From Akkermansiaceae bacterium (GTDB lineage Bacteria; Verrucomicrobiota; Verrucomicrobiia; Verrucomicrobiales; Akkermansiaceae): DNA of 51,945 nt. The DNA is taken from NCBI GenBank assembly GCA_028822935.1, contig JAPKCM010000033.1:1-51945 (forward strand). Reading direction: 5' to 3'. This document shows, piece by piece, positions 17,047-24,914 of this stretch (the stretch's first letter is position 1; every line of letters begins with the position of its first letter). Made by a program: the position numbers and the translations under genes. A model generated the notes under the pieces. It saw only the letters and a list, made by a program, of their open reading frames with translations. It searched no databases and was not told the origin of the DNA.

Positions 17047-17723
17047 TCTTTCTCGTCAGCCTTCAGTTGATCCAAAGCCGTCGCTACGATAGCATTGAGT
17101 TGCTCCAGTGGCAGACCTTCATGCCATTTCTTAAGAAGGGTATCGCCGCGATAGACCTGGATTCCCATGTCGTGCGCCCACTTTCCTTTCGTCTCGATTT
17201 CTACGGGGTCCGTTCGTTCCGAAATGTCACCAAAGAGCATCTCGAAGCGCATGTATTCACGCATCTTTTCCTGCTCGGCCTTCACGAACCACCACTTGTC
17301 ACCATCGACACCGAGCCCCTTTTCAAGGGCGGTGAGATGTTCCAGCGTATCCGTTTCTGGATCGATCGAAAGACAGACCACCTTGAAATCAGGGTTATCC
17401 TTGAAGCGATCGTAAACCTGCAGAAGTCGCGTCCCGTTCCGTTGGGCGCACATCGGGCAGATCGCATGGAATTGCGCCGCAACCCAGACCTTATCTTTGA
17501 GATCGGAGATCTTCACCTCGCCACCGTCCTGTTTCACCAGATCGAGATCTCTCTCAAGGCTCATAATTTCAGTCACCTCAACCTTGCCCACATCTTCGGC
17601 ATAGGGTCGATTTTGATCTTGGTCCTTCTTGAGCGTCGAGAGCCACACCGACATTCCAATAATCAGCGAACAGACGATCGCGACGACACTATAAATCAGG
17701 ACTATTTGCTTCTTCTCAGTCAT
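17043..17723 (-). CDS. SCO1/SenC-type thioredoxin-fold protein with CPMC motif
   Basis: Membrane-anchored thioredoxin-fold protein, 226 aa, related to SCO/SenC copper chaperones that help metallate the CuA site of cytochrome c oxidase. One N-terminal transmembrane helix (about residues 8-28) places the domain outside the inner membrane. 'LKDKVWVAAQFHAICPMC' has Cys89 and Cys92. Canonical SCO proteins have C-x3-C, whereas this has a thioredoxin-like C-x2-C. 'FKVVCLSIDPETDTLEHL' is the typical SCO strand-helix. Context (cyoE, SCO-like, DUF420) supports oxidase assembly. It overlaps both neighbours by 4 bp. Confidence 0.87.
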   Translation of the reverse strand: MTEKKQIVLIYSVVAIVCSLIIGMSVWLSTLKKDQDQNRPYAEDVGKVEVTEIMSLERDLDLVKQDGGEVKISDLKDKVWVAAQFHAICPMCAQRNGTRLLQVYDRFKDNPDFKVVCLSIDPETDTLEHLTALEKGLGVDGDKWWFVKAEQEKMREYMRFEMLFGDISERTDPVEIETKGKWAHDMGIQVYRGDTLLKKWHEGLPLEQLNAIVATALDQLKADEKE

Positions 17724-18499
17724 TTTTGGCCTTTCTCTTCAGGATTTTCGTATAGGTAAGTGATCGAATCGATCAAAAATTGCGTCAAACGCTCGGTCGT
17801 CATTGGAAGAGGCCTAAGCTCCTTGTCAGGATCCGAAATCTTCGCAGCCTCAAATTTTTCTTCCATTCCGGCAACAAGACCGAAGGCCCAGCCCTCATTG
17901 GAACCAGGAATTCCACGGATCTGCAGATGCTGGTCGAGAAGGACGATCTTCGTGTCGTAGACCCATTCGCCATCGCGCTTTTCGGGATAGGTCCCAAAAC
18001 GCATCCGGTTCTTCAAAAAGGCGCGGACCGAAACTTTACCATCCTCGTTGGCCGCAACTCGCCAAACCGTGGTCTCGGCATCAAATTCCTTCAAAACTTC
18101 AGCCATTTCTTCGGGCGCTTCTTCCGAACCATCGAGAACAAACACTAAAAGCTGAGGCTTTTCCGCCCCTTCGGGAATCGATGCCATCGCCGCCCTTAGC
18201 GCCTCAACCGTATTCTCCGAAGCAACTCCTTCCTCAATCGTCGCGATGAGCGACAAGGTCACCTTCCCTTTCAAATCCTGAATATCGCGCTCCTCCCCAT
18301 CCGACGTCACCAGTCGACAATCATCGTTGATTTTATACTCCAGCGCCGGGCGATCACTCTTGCGCGTGCGCTCCCCGAAGGCGTTGTAGGCCCACAGAAT
18401 CAAGAAAGCCCCCACGATCATCGCCGCCACTAATACCAGGGCGGTATTTCTGAGTTTGCGGGGATCACGATCCGCAGGTTCCAGCTGGCTGACGTCCAT
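17720..18499 (-). CDS. SCO-like membrane-anchored protein without active-site cysteines
   Basis: A 259-residue protein with a single transmembrane helix near residues 18-42 and a periplasmic domain. Order and spacing resemble its neighbour: 'CRLVTSDGEERDIQDLKGKVTLSLIAT' aligns in position with the SCO start, followed by 'KPQLLVFVLDGSEEAPEEM' and 'YDTKIVLLDQHLQIRGI'. The C-x(2-3)-C motif is replaced by 'TIEEGVAS', so it cannot act in redox or copper binding the way SCO does. It may be a structural partner of the CPMC protein. It follows cyoE by 15 bp and overlaps the next gene by 4 bp. The assignment to the SCO fold rests on context and pattern. Confidence 0.75.
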   Translation of the reverse strand: MDVSQLEPADRDPRKLRNTALVLVAAMIVGAFLILWAYNAFGERTRKSDRPALEYKINDDCRLVTSDGEERDIQDLKGKVTLSLIATIEEGVASENTVEALRAAMASIPEGAEKPQLLVFVLDGSEEAPEEMAEVLKEFDAETTVWRVAANEDGKVSVRAFLKNRMRFGTYPEKRDGEWVYDTKIVLLDQHLQIRGIPGSNEGWAFGLVAGMEEKFEAAKISDPDKELRPLPMTTERLTQFLIDSITYLYENPEEKGQK

Positions 18500-18514
18500 G
18501 TTCGGGACGCTAGC

Positions 18515-19456
18515 TTAGCCCCACGCAAACGCAAGACCGAGAAGAACGATTGGTAGATAGATCAACGTCCCGAAAAATCCCTTCCGTATTTTGCTCCGGT
18601 CCGCGTCTTTGCCATATTTTAACATCGGAAGCATCATCGCAACGACAATCAAGGCATGAATGCCACCCACCCAGTAGGAATAAAGTCCCATCGAAGCCCC
18701 CAGAACTCCCAATACAATGAGCCCTACCGAGAAAAAATTGTAGAGTCGGGCTGTCCGGAGCCCTTTCACGTCGCCATTCGACCACATTTGGTAACCCGCA
18801 TCCTCATACTCCTCACGACAAAGCCAGCTGATCGCCACGAAATGAGGAAGTTGCCAGAGAAAGAGGAACGCGAAAAGAAACCAACCTCCCGCATCGAACC
18901 AATTGCCGCCGGCCCCGACCCAGCCGATCATCGGAGGAATCGCACCCGGAATCGCTCCCACTAAGGTGTTGCTAGAGTGCCACTTCTTCATCGGCGTATA
19001 AACAAAGACGTAGATCGCAATCGTCGCCGCCGCCAAAATCGCCGCAACATGGTTCACTTTCGCGGCTAGATGAATACAGCCAAAGGCCGAAAGCCCCCAG
19101 GCAATCGCAAAAGCGCGCATTACCCCCATCCTTCGCGAAGGCAGTGGACGGTCCGCGGTGCGCTTCATGAGAGCATCATCCTCGATCTCCATGAGTTGGT
19201 TAAAGGCCGCCGAACCAAAGGCCGCCGCCGCCGTTCCAAGCAGGGTGTGGAAAAGGAGCCACCATTGATCAGTCATCCCCCCCAAGCCTTTAGCTGCGAG
19301 AAAAAATCCAAAGAGCGTCGTAATCAGAACAAAAATGTTCAGACGCATCTTGGTCAACACCTGCAGATCCTTGGAGAGACTGGGAGTTGCTTCGTCAGAC
19401 GATGGTGCTTCTTTGGACAAGGACTGCAGCTTGCCTTGTTGTTCTTCATCCCGCAA
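18515..19456 (-). CDS. cyoE: Protoheme IX farnesyltransferase (heme O synthase)
   Basis: UbiA-superfamily integral membrane prenyltransferase, 313 aa, that adds farnesyl to heme b to make heme O for heme-copper oxidases. The prenyl-diphosphate site 'NQLMEIEDDALMKRTADRPLP' (Asn86 onward) and the second motif region 'YTPMKKWHSSNTLVGAIPGAIPPMIGW' are characteristic of CyoE/CtaB. About eight to nine hydrophobic helices follow an unusual charged N-terminal extension of about 35 residues. It is the first gene of the cyoE to hisD operon, divergent from the Nramp-like transporter gene with 107 bp between starts. Confidence 0.94.
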   Translation of the reverse strand: MRDEEQQGKLQSLSKEAPSSDEATPSLSKDLQVLTKMRLNIFVLITTLFGFFLAAKGLGGMTDQWWLLFHTLLGTAAAAFGSAAFNQLMEIEDDALMKRTADRPLPSRRMGVMRAFAIAWGLSAFGCIHLAAKVNHVAAILAAATIAIYVFVYTPMKKWHSSNTLVGAIPGAIPPMIGWVGAGGNWFDAGGWFLFAFLFLWQLPHFVAISWLCREEYEDAGYQMWSNGDVKGLRTARLYNFFSVGLIVLGVLGASMGLYSYWVGGIHALIVVAMMLPMLKYGKDADRSKIRKGFFGTLIYLPIVLLGLAFAWG

Positions 19457-19563
19457 TCCTCACCATCCAAAGATCAAAAAAACTTCGGTAAATGCGCAGC
19501 TTCTGACGATCTGCCGTGCTTTTTCCTTTTCCTCCTGCTCCCACTTCCTAACAGTTGCCGCAT

Positions 19564-21231
19564 ATGAGCGATCAGTCCCAACGCGAACTCCAGGTCATCG
19601 AATCCGTCGCTGACAAAGGCGGCATCACCAAATTCTTCGCTTACGCGAAGATCTCCGGCCCCGGTTGGCTTCAAGGAGCAATCACCTTGGGCGGCGGCTC
19701 GCTCGCCGGAGCGCTCTATCTCGGAGTCCTCTCAGGCTACGGTTTCCTCTGGGTCCAGCCTCTCGCCATGATCTGCGGGATCATCATGCTTTCCGCCATC
19801 GCTTACGTTACCCTTTCAACCGGACAGAAGCCGCTTCAAGCAATCAACACTCATCTGCACCCCCTTCTAGGCTGGTCATGGGTCATTGCCACCATCATGG
19901 CGAACATCGTCTGGACGATGCCCCAATTCGCTCTCGGGACAGCTGCTATTCAACAAAACCTATTTTCCGACAGCATCAACCAATGGCTCATCATTGCCGT
20001 CTTCTTCGCTATTGGACTCTATGTGAACTATCTTTATCAATCAGAAGGTAGCGGGGCCAAACTCTTCGACCGAATCATCAAGGTCATGGTCGCGATCATC
20101 GTCCTCTCTTTCTTTGCTGTTGTCGTCAGCCTCGGATCGACTCTCCCATGGGGCAAGATCTTCGCCGGCTACATCCCCGATTTTTCCCTCCTTAGCAGCC
20201 CCGCTGATTCCTACAAGCCGCTCATCGCCGCCTCTTCCAATCCCGGATGGTGGGAAGAACTCCTCCTTTCAAAACAGAAGGACGTCCTCTTCACCGCCTT
20301 CGGAACCGCTGTGGGAATCAACATGACCTTCCTTTTACCTTACACTCTCCTCAAGAAAAAATGGGGCCCCAAGCATCGCAGCCTGACCATCACCGATCTC
20401 TCCATCGGGCTTTTCGTCCCCTTCTTCATCGCCACCTCTTGTGTCGTCATCGCCGCAGCCTCATCTTTCCATGGCAGCACCGAAGGACTTCCCAAGGGAG
20501 CAGGAACCAAGACACTTCTTAATGTTCCCGCAATTGTAGAATCGGTCTCGGCATTCAAAGGCGGCGATGATGCCAAAAAAGCCTTCACCGAAACCTCCAT
20601 CGCGGCCCTCCCCGAAGCGGACCGCCAGCTAGCGGCCATGATGGAGAAACGCGACACCAAGTCCCTCGCTGTCACGCTTGCGCCCTTCACAGGAAGGGTC
20701 GTGGCTCAAAAAATCTTTGGAATCGGTGTTCTTGGAATGGCCGTCTCCACCATCATTATTCTCATGCTCATCAATGGACTCGCCTTCCAGGAACTCTTCG
20801 GGAGAGGTAAATCATCAAGTAATGAAACTACTGGAAAGCCCAAATTGATGTCTCCTTATTTCCTCGGCTGTGCCGTCTCTGGTCTTGCTGGCTGCATGTT
20901 CCCCTTCCTCTGGAAAGGAGACTCACTCGCTGCGCTCGCTGTTCCGACCTCGGTCATCGGCGGAGCCCTCCTTCCCATTGCCTATTTCACCTTCTTCCTA
21001 ATGATGAACTCCAAGAAAATCTTGGGAGACAAGCGACCAGAAGGGGTCAGCAGAATCATTTGGAACGTCCTCATGATCTTCGCAACCTCAATGGCTACTA
21101 TCGGATCATTCACAGCGGTCAGTCACAAAAGAGCTTTCGACATCCCGGTGGGAGAGATCGGCATGTGGTTCCTCGTGCTTCTCTTTGTCGTGGGAACCGT
21201 CTCCTTCTTCATCAAGGAGCAGAAGGCCTAA
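19564..21231 (+). CDS. Nramp-related membrane transporter lacking canonical metal motifs
   Basis: A 555-residue polytopic protein with about 11-12 hydrophobic helices. It resembles the Nramp/SLC11 family in its first helix ('ISGPGWLQGAITLGGGSLAGALYLG') and in the sixth-helix region ('GTAVGINMTFLLPYTLL'). The DPGN signature that supplies metal ligands in true Nramp proteins is replaced by GGGS (residues 43-46), and MPH is replaced by LPY (258-260). Divalent-metal transport by the standard mechanism is therefore unlikely and the substrate is unknown. A loop around residues 310-370 is long and charged. The start was set at the ATG at 19564 rather than the TTG 9 bases upstream. Confidence 0.82.
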   Translation: MSDQSQRELQVIESVADKGGITKFFAYAKISGPGWLQGAITLGGGSLAGALYLGVLSGYGFLWVQPLAMICGIIMLSAIAYVTLSTGQKPLQAINTHLHPLLGWSWVIATIMANIVWTMPQFALGTAAIQQNLFSDSINQWLIIAVFFAIGLYVNYLYQSEGSGAKLFDRIIKVMVAIIVLSFFAVVVSLGSTLPWGKIFAGYIPDFSLLSSPADSYKPLIAASSNPGWWEELLLSKQKDVLFTAFGTAVGINMTFLLPYTLLKKKWGPKHRSLTITDLSIGLFVPFFIATSCVVIAAASSFHGSTEGLPKGAGTKTLLNVPAIVESVSAFKGGDDAKKAFTETSIAALPEADRQLAAMMEKRDTKSLAVTLAPFTGRVVAQKIFGIGVLGMAVSTIIILMLINGLAFQELFGRGKSSSNETTGKPKLMSPYFLGCAVSGLAGCMFPFLWKGDSLAALAVPTSVIGGALLPIAYFTFFLMMNSKKILGDKRPEGVSRIIWNVLMIFATSMATIGSFTAVSHKRAFDIPVGEIGMWFLVLLFVVGTVSFFIKEQKA

Positions 21232-21263
21232 AGAGCGATCGCTTCACCAAAAAACTCAACGCT

Positions 21264-21293
21264 AAACCCGGGGCTTATTGCTCCGGGTTTTCT
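21264..21293 (+). terminator. Rho-independent terminator after the Nramp-like gene
   Basis: AAACCCGGGGC and GCTCCGGGTTT pair around TTATT and are followed by a short TCT tail after the T-rich stem end. It lies 33 bp past the transporter stop. The tail is weak but the stem is GC-rich and well placed. Confidence 0.75.
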
Positions 21294-21341
21294 ATTGAGG
21301 TCCTTTTCACGCCCCTTACTCTTGGGCGATCAAACGGCAGC

Positions 21342-21734
21342 TTACTTCAGCTCAACGATCCCCATGTGCTCACTCACGATCTGGATGGCATCTCCACCGC
21401 GAACCGTCTTCTCCGCATAAAGATACCAACCCCAATTTGCGTCATGGAAAAAGGTGCGGTAAAAAATCGATCTCCGACGGCTCCCATCGATCTGTCTGGG
21501 AGCAATGAAGATCACGCATTTTCCCTTCGTCGCCACCACGCCATCGGCGAGCGTTTGATCGACATCGAGCATCGGCCCGACCGTCACTTCCTTGACCCGA
21601 ACTCCCACGGCGGTCGCCGCAAGTTGCGCCACCAACTCCCGCGTCAGCTCCTGCCCCTGAGCAAGCTGCGCGAAACATCCCATCAAAAATGCCGCCCCTA
21701 GGGCTCGTCGAACTGTGTCCTGAATCGTCTTCAT
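21342..21734 (-). CDS. Small secreted protein of unknown function
   Basis: Not recognised. From the ATG at 21734 the 130-residue product has a basic start and a hydrophobic core ending 'AQLAQGQE', which is a plausible signal peptide. A longer frame from 21914 would run antisense through the start of tsaD and is not credible. The mature part has alternating strands ('GVRVKEVTVGPML', 'GKCVIFIAPRQIDG', 'ANWGWYLYAEKTV') and ends 'MGIVELK'. It is divergent from tsaD with about 90 bp between starts, and it converges on the transporter terminator. Confidence 0.7.
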   Translation of the reverse strand: MKTIQDTVRRALGAAFLMGCFAQLAQGQELTRELVAQLAATAVGVRVKEVTVGPMLDVDQTLADGVVATKGKCVIFIAPRQIDGSRRRSIFYRTFFHDANWGWYLYAEKTVRGGDAIQIVSEHMGIVELK

Positions 21735-21822
21735 CCAACTTTTAATGCATCTCAGCGCATTTTTATTCAGTAGAATCCTCACTTTCTCTCTTTCCGAAAA
21801 AGGAATAACGTCAACCCAGCCC

Positions 21823-22833
21823 ATGCTCCTTGCCATCGAATCCTCCTGTGACGAAACCGCAGTCGCCATCATCCGTCGCGGACCCGATGGCCCCCACCTG
21901 CTCAGCTCACTCATTTCCTCCCAGATCGAGATCCACCGACAATACGGAGGCGTGGTCCCGGAAGTCGCCTGCCGGAATCATGCCCAACGCATCCGCCCCT
22001 TGGTCGCACAAACGCTCATCGACGCCGGAGTCACCCTCGAGGAAATCGACGCCTTCGCCGCCACCCGTGGCCCCGGCCTCGCCTCCTCTCTCCTCGTCGG
22101 ACTCGCTTATGCCAAAGGCCTCGCCACCGCCACCGGGAAGCCATTTTATGGGGTCAATCACATGGAAGGCCACCTCCTCTCCCCCTTTCTTGAGCTAGGA
22201 ACGGTCCCTCCGCATCTCGGACTCATCGTCTCCGGCGGCCACACCCTCCTCATCGATGCCCAGAGCCACGGCAACTACCAGCTCGTCGGCCGCACCATCG
22301 ATGACGCCGCAGGCGAAGCCTTCGACAAAGTCGGCCGCATGCTCCAGCTCCCCTATCCCGGCGGTCCCGAGATTGAAAAACAAGCCCGCGAAGGAAGCCC
22401 CAAAACCTTTCGCTTCCCTCGCGCCCTTCTCAAGGACCGCCCCCTCGACTTCTCATTCTCCGGCCTCAAGACCGCCGTTCTTTACCAGCTCCAAAAGCTC
22501 GACGACCCACAAGCGCAACTTGCCGACATTTGCGCCTCCTTCCAAGCCGCCGTCATCGATACCCTGGTCCGTAAAACTCTCCTCGCCGCCGAAAAAACGG
22601 GTCATAAGATCGTCACCCTTTCCGGAGGCGTCGCCTGCAATAAAGCCCTCCAGGAAGCACTCCGCCTCGCCTGCCAAAACGAAGGAATCGAACTCCGTCT
22701 CACCCCGCCTGCGCTCACTACCGACAACGCCGGCATGATCGCCTTCGCCGGACTTCTCGCCCACGAGAACCGCAAGCCGGACCCTCTCAACATCGGAATC
22801 GATCCCAACCTCTCCCTCACCGCTCTAACGTAG
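21823..22833 (+). CDS. tsaD: tRNA N6-adenosine threonylcarbamoyltransferase
   Basis: TsaD/Kae1-type ASKHA ATPase, 336 aa, that transfers the threonylcarbamoyl group from TC-AMP to A37 of ANN-decoding tRNAs together with TsaB and TsaE. 'LAIESSCDETAVAI', 'HRQYGGVVPEVACRNH', 'GPGLASSLLVGL', the metal-binding 'NHMEGHLLSP', 'LIVSGGHTLL', 'GEAFDKVGRMLQLPYPGGP' and 'SGGVACNKALQ' are all present. The start is the ATG at 21823, directly before MLLAIESSCDE. A frame extending to 21745 lacks family support. No tsaB or tsaE is nearby. Confidence 0.97.
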   Translation: MLLAIESSCDETAVAIIRRGPDGPHLLSSLISSQIEIHRQYGGVVPEVACRNHAQRIRPLVAQTLIDAGVTLEEIDAFAATRGPGLASSLLVGLAYAKGLATATGKPFYGVNHMEGHLLSPFLELGTVPPHLGLIVSGGHTLLIDAQSHGNYQLVGRTIDDAAGEAFDKVGRMLQLPYPGGPEIEKQAREGSPKTFRFPRALLKDRPLDFSFSGLKTAVLYQLQKLDDPQAQLADICASFQAAVIDTLVRKTLLAAEKTGHKIVTLSGGVACNKALQEALRLACQNEGIELRLTPPALTTDNAGMIAFAGLLAHENRKPDPLNIGIDPNLSLTALT

Positions 22834-22952
22834 CTGTAGCTTCCAGCCGCAGTCCCCATCTGAAAACTGCGCATCAAACATCTGTGGCAGATCTGTTCCT
22901 AATCGTCTCAAATCTGTGATCAAGTTATTCGTCTCCGCCCTCCGCCCTCAAC

Positions 22953-23762
22953 TCAATCCCTCTCCTTCAGAGGATTGGGCTTCGGCGCTGCTGCCATCTG
23001 GTGAAAAGTCGCTGGCACAGGCGCTTCGAAAGTCATCATTTCCCCACTGAAGGGATGAGCAAAGGTCAACTTATGGGAATGCAACGCGAGCCGCTTATTA
23101 TCCCGAATCTTCCGCCCATACTTTCCGTCTCCCACAATGGGCCAGCCCTTATCGGCCACATGAACCCGAATCTGGTTCTTCCGCCCGGTCAGCAAGCTGA
23201 TCTCTAACAAACTGCGCTCACCCACCGTTTTGATGACCTTGTATTTCGTGTGCGAAAGCCGTCCCTCGTTCTTGTCATTGGTCGAGTAGACCCGACGTGC
23301 TGAACTCTCGACGAGATAGCTGGAAATCGTCCCCTCCTCAGGATCCGGATGCCCCTCCACAAAAGCGAGGTAGGTCTTCTCGACTTCCTTCCAAGTCGAT
23401 TGGAGCTTCTCCTTCACCTCCTCCGTTCTCGCAAAGACCAGCGCTCCCGAAGTATCGCGATCCAAGCGGTGCACGATAAAAATGCGCTCCCGGGATTTGT
23501 AATTCCCCTTGCGAACATAATCGTCCAATGCGGCATGGGCTGTCCGACCGTTGTCATTGCCTGTCCCGATCGTAAGCAATCCCGCAGCCTTATTCACCAC
23601 GATGATATCTCGATCTTCATAGAGAATATCCAGCCCCATAGGCTGGTGCTTACCGCGCCTTGGTTTCTTCGATTTCTTGTCCCCTGCCACAACGATAGTC
23701 TCACCATATCCCCCGCCAATCACAAGCCATAGAAGCTCCGGCGATTTTATTTCCCGCAACAA
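22953..23762 (-). CDS. RluA-family RNA pseudouridine synthase
   Basis: A 269-residue pseudouridine synthase. The catalytic motif 'IVHRLDRDTSGALVFART' has the nucleophile at Asp101. 'DILYEDRDIIVVNKAAGLLT' precedes it, and 'LLTGRKNQIRVHVADKGWPIVGDGKYG' and 'LALHSHKLTFAHP' follow, as in RluA/RluC/RluD enzymes. The N-terminal S4 domain is absent or reduced to a Lys-rich stretch (residues 28-40). The start is uncertain: the ATG at 23762 is used here, but the Met at residue 42 (23639) would give a core-only protein. The rRNA or tRNA target cannot be inferred. Confidence 0.9.
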   Translation of the reverse strand: MLREIKSPELLWLVIGGGYGETIVVAGDKKSKKPRRGKHQPMGLDILYEDRDIIVVNKAAGLLTIGTGNDNGRTAHAALDDYVRKGNYKSRERIFIVHRLDRDTSGALVFARTEEVKEKLQSTWKEVEKTYLAFVEGHPDPEEGTISSYLVESSARRVYSTNDKNEGRLSHTKYKVIKTVGERSLLEISLLTGRKNQIRVHVADKGWPIVGDGKYGRKIRDNKRLALHSHKLTFAHPFSGEMMTFEAPVPATFHQMAAAPKPNPLKERD

Positions 23763-23865
23763 TCACCGCTACGCCCTCTCATCCCTCAAAGTAGAATTCC
23801 GCGAATTTCTCGAAAAAAAATCTCACCTACGACGCAGAATATGCATGGGACTAGTCACCTTCCAC

Positions 23866-24771
23866 TCAACGAAGAACCCAAATTGCCAACACCGCAACGT
23901 AGATTAGGATCACGCAAACCCACCCCACGCTGGGCACGTGACGCGCTCGCTGCAGGAACTCCGGGACATCATTAGTAATCAAACTCTTACGATACTCCAG
24001 TCTTCCAAAAAACCGGTGACGCCTCCAAAAATCCACGCTCTCGCCTTTATCCGTCTTGTTAAAAACTCCTCCACAAGGCGTAATACAAACCATAGCCAAT
24101 ATCAAAAGAGGCACTCCGATCGACATCGAGAGCACCGCATCCAACCAGATCAGATCAAACCTAGCTGGAATCAAGAGTGCACAAAAAATCAAACTCATCA
24201 ATAGTTTTGCTACAACAGGTGAAGCCCCGCCTTCAAGCTCCTTAATGATCCGAATCGGATCAGCTTGCGCCCCCCCCTCTTCCGGCCCCTTTTGGCCCGA
24301 GCGCATCAAGGCGGCTGCCTCTACCGCTTGATCCCCATCCATAAACGGCCCAACCGCAAGTAACACTTCTCCCTCGGGATGCCGCACCGAGACAAAGAGC
24401 TCAGCAACATCATTCCTCCCAATATCGAGAATCTGGCTCTTCGTCGTAGGGACCTTGGGCGCCCAATGTGTCAGACCAAACCACCGCATCCCCGAGCCAA
24501 TACCCACGCGCTCCACTGACCGAAAAACCCTCCGCCCTGCCGCTGCCATCACAAACGCCCCCCCAACCATCGCCCCCAGAATAATCATTTTCATTTGATA
24601 ACGCTCCGTGATCTGAGGAAGCAACATCGCCATCCCGATCATTAGGCTAGCAAACACCACCCCGGCGACTCCACACATCCAACGCAGAGCCTTCTCAGCC
24701 CTCCCCGGGATCAACTCAACCATCTCCAGGGATCTCTCACCCAGGCTAATTGTCTTTTTAGTAATCCTCAT
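23866..24771 (-). CDS. Membrane protein of unknown function
   Basis: Not recognised. The 301-residue protein has hydrophobic segments near residues 31-52, 60-80, 190-205, 212-232 and 283-300. A central soluble part contains 'AELFVSVRHPEGEVLLAVGP', and a second cytoplasmic stretch is rich in Arg ('FWRRHRFFGRLEYRKSL'). A single Cys-rich spot, 'VCITPCGGVF', ends one helix. It lies between the PQQ-repeat gene (143 bp upstream) and the RluA-type gene (103 bp downstream) on the same strand. No catalytic motif is apparent. Confidence 0.72.
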   Translation of the reverse strand: MRITKKTISLGERSLEMVELIPGRAEKALRWMCGVAGVVFASLMIGMAMLLPQITERYQMKMIILGAMVGGAFVMAAAGRRVFRSVERVGIGSGMRWFGLTHWAPKVPTTKSQILDIGRNDVAELFVSVRHPEGEVLLAVGPFMDGDQAVEAAALMRSGQKGPEEGGAQADPIRIIKELEGGASPVVAKLLMSLIFCALLIPARFDLIWLDAVLSMSIGVPLLILAMVCITPCGGVFNKTDKGESVDFWRRHRFFGRLEYRKSLITNDVPEFLQRARHVPSVGWVCVILIYVAVLAIWVLR

Positions 24772-24914
24772 TCAGAAAGGGGTCTAAGCCTTAATCATCA
24801 ACATGTAAAAGAAGCACTCCGTAAAAGTGACAAAAGGCCAAAGGCAACCAATCGCGCAGTTCCTAACTAAAACCAGCAAAATCATAATCGAAAGATTGGA
24901 AAGGACAGTCCCCC

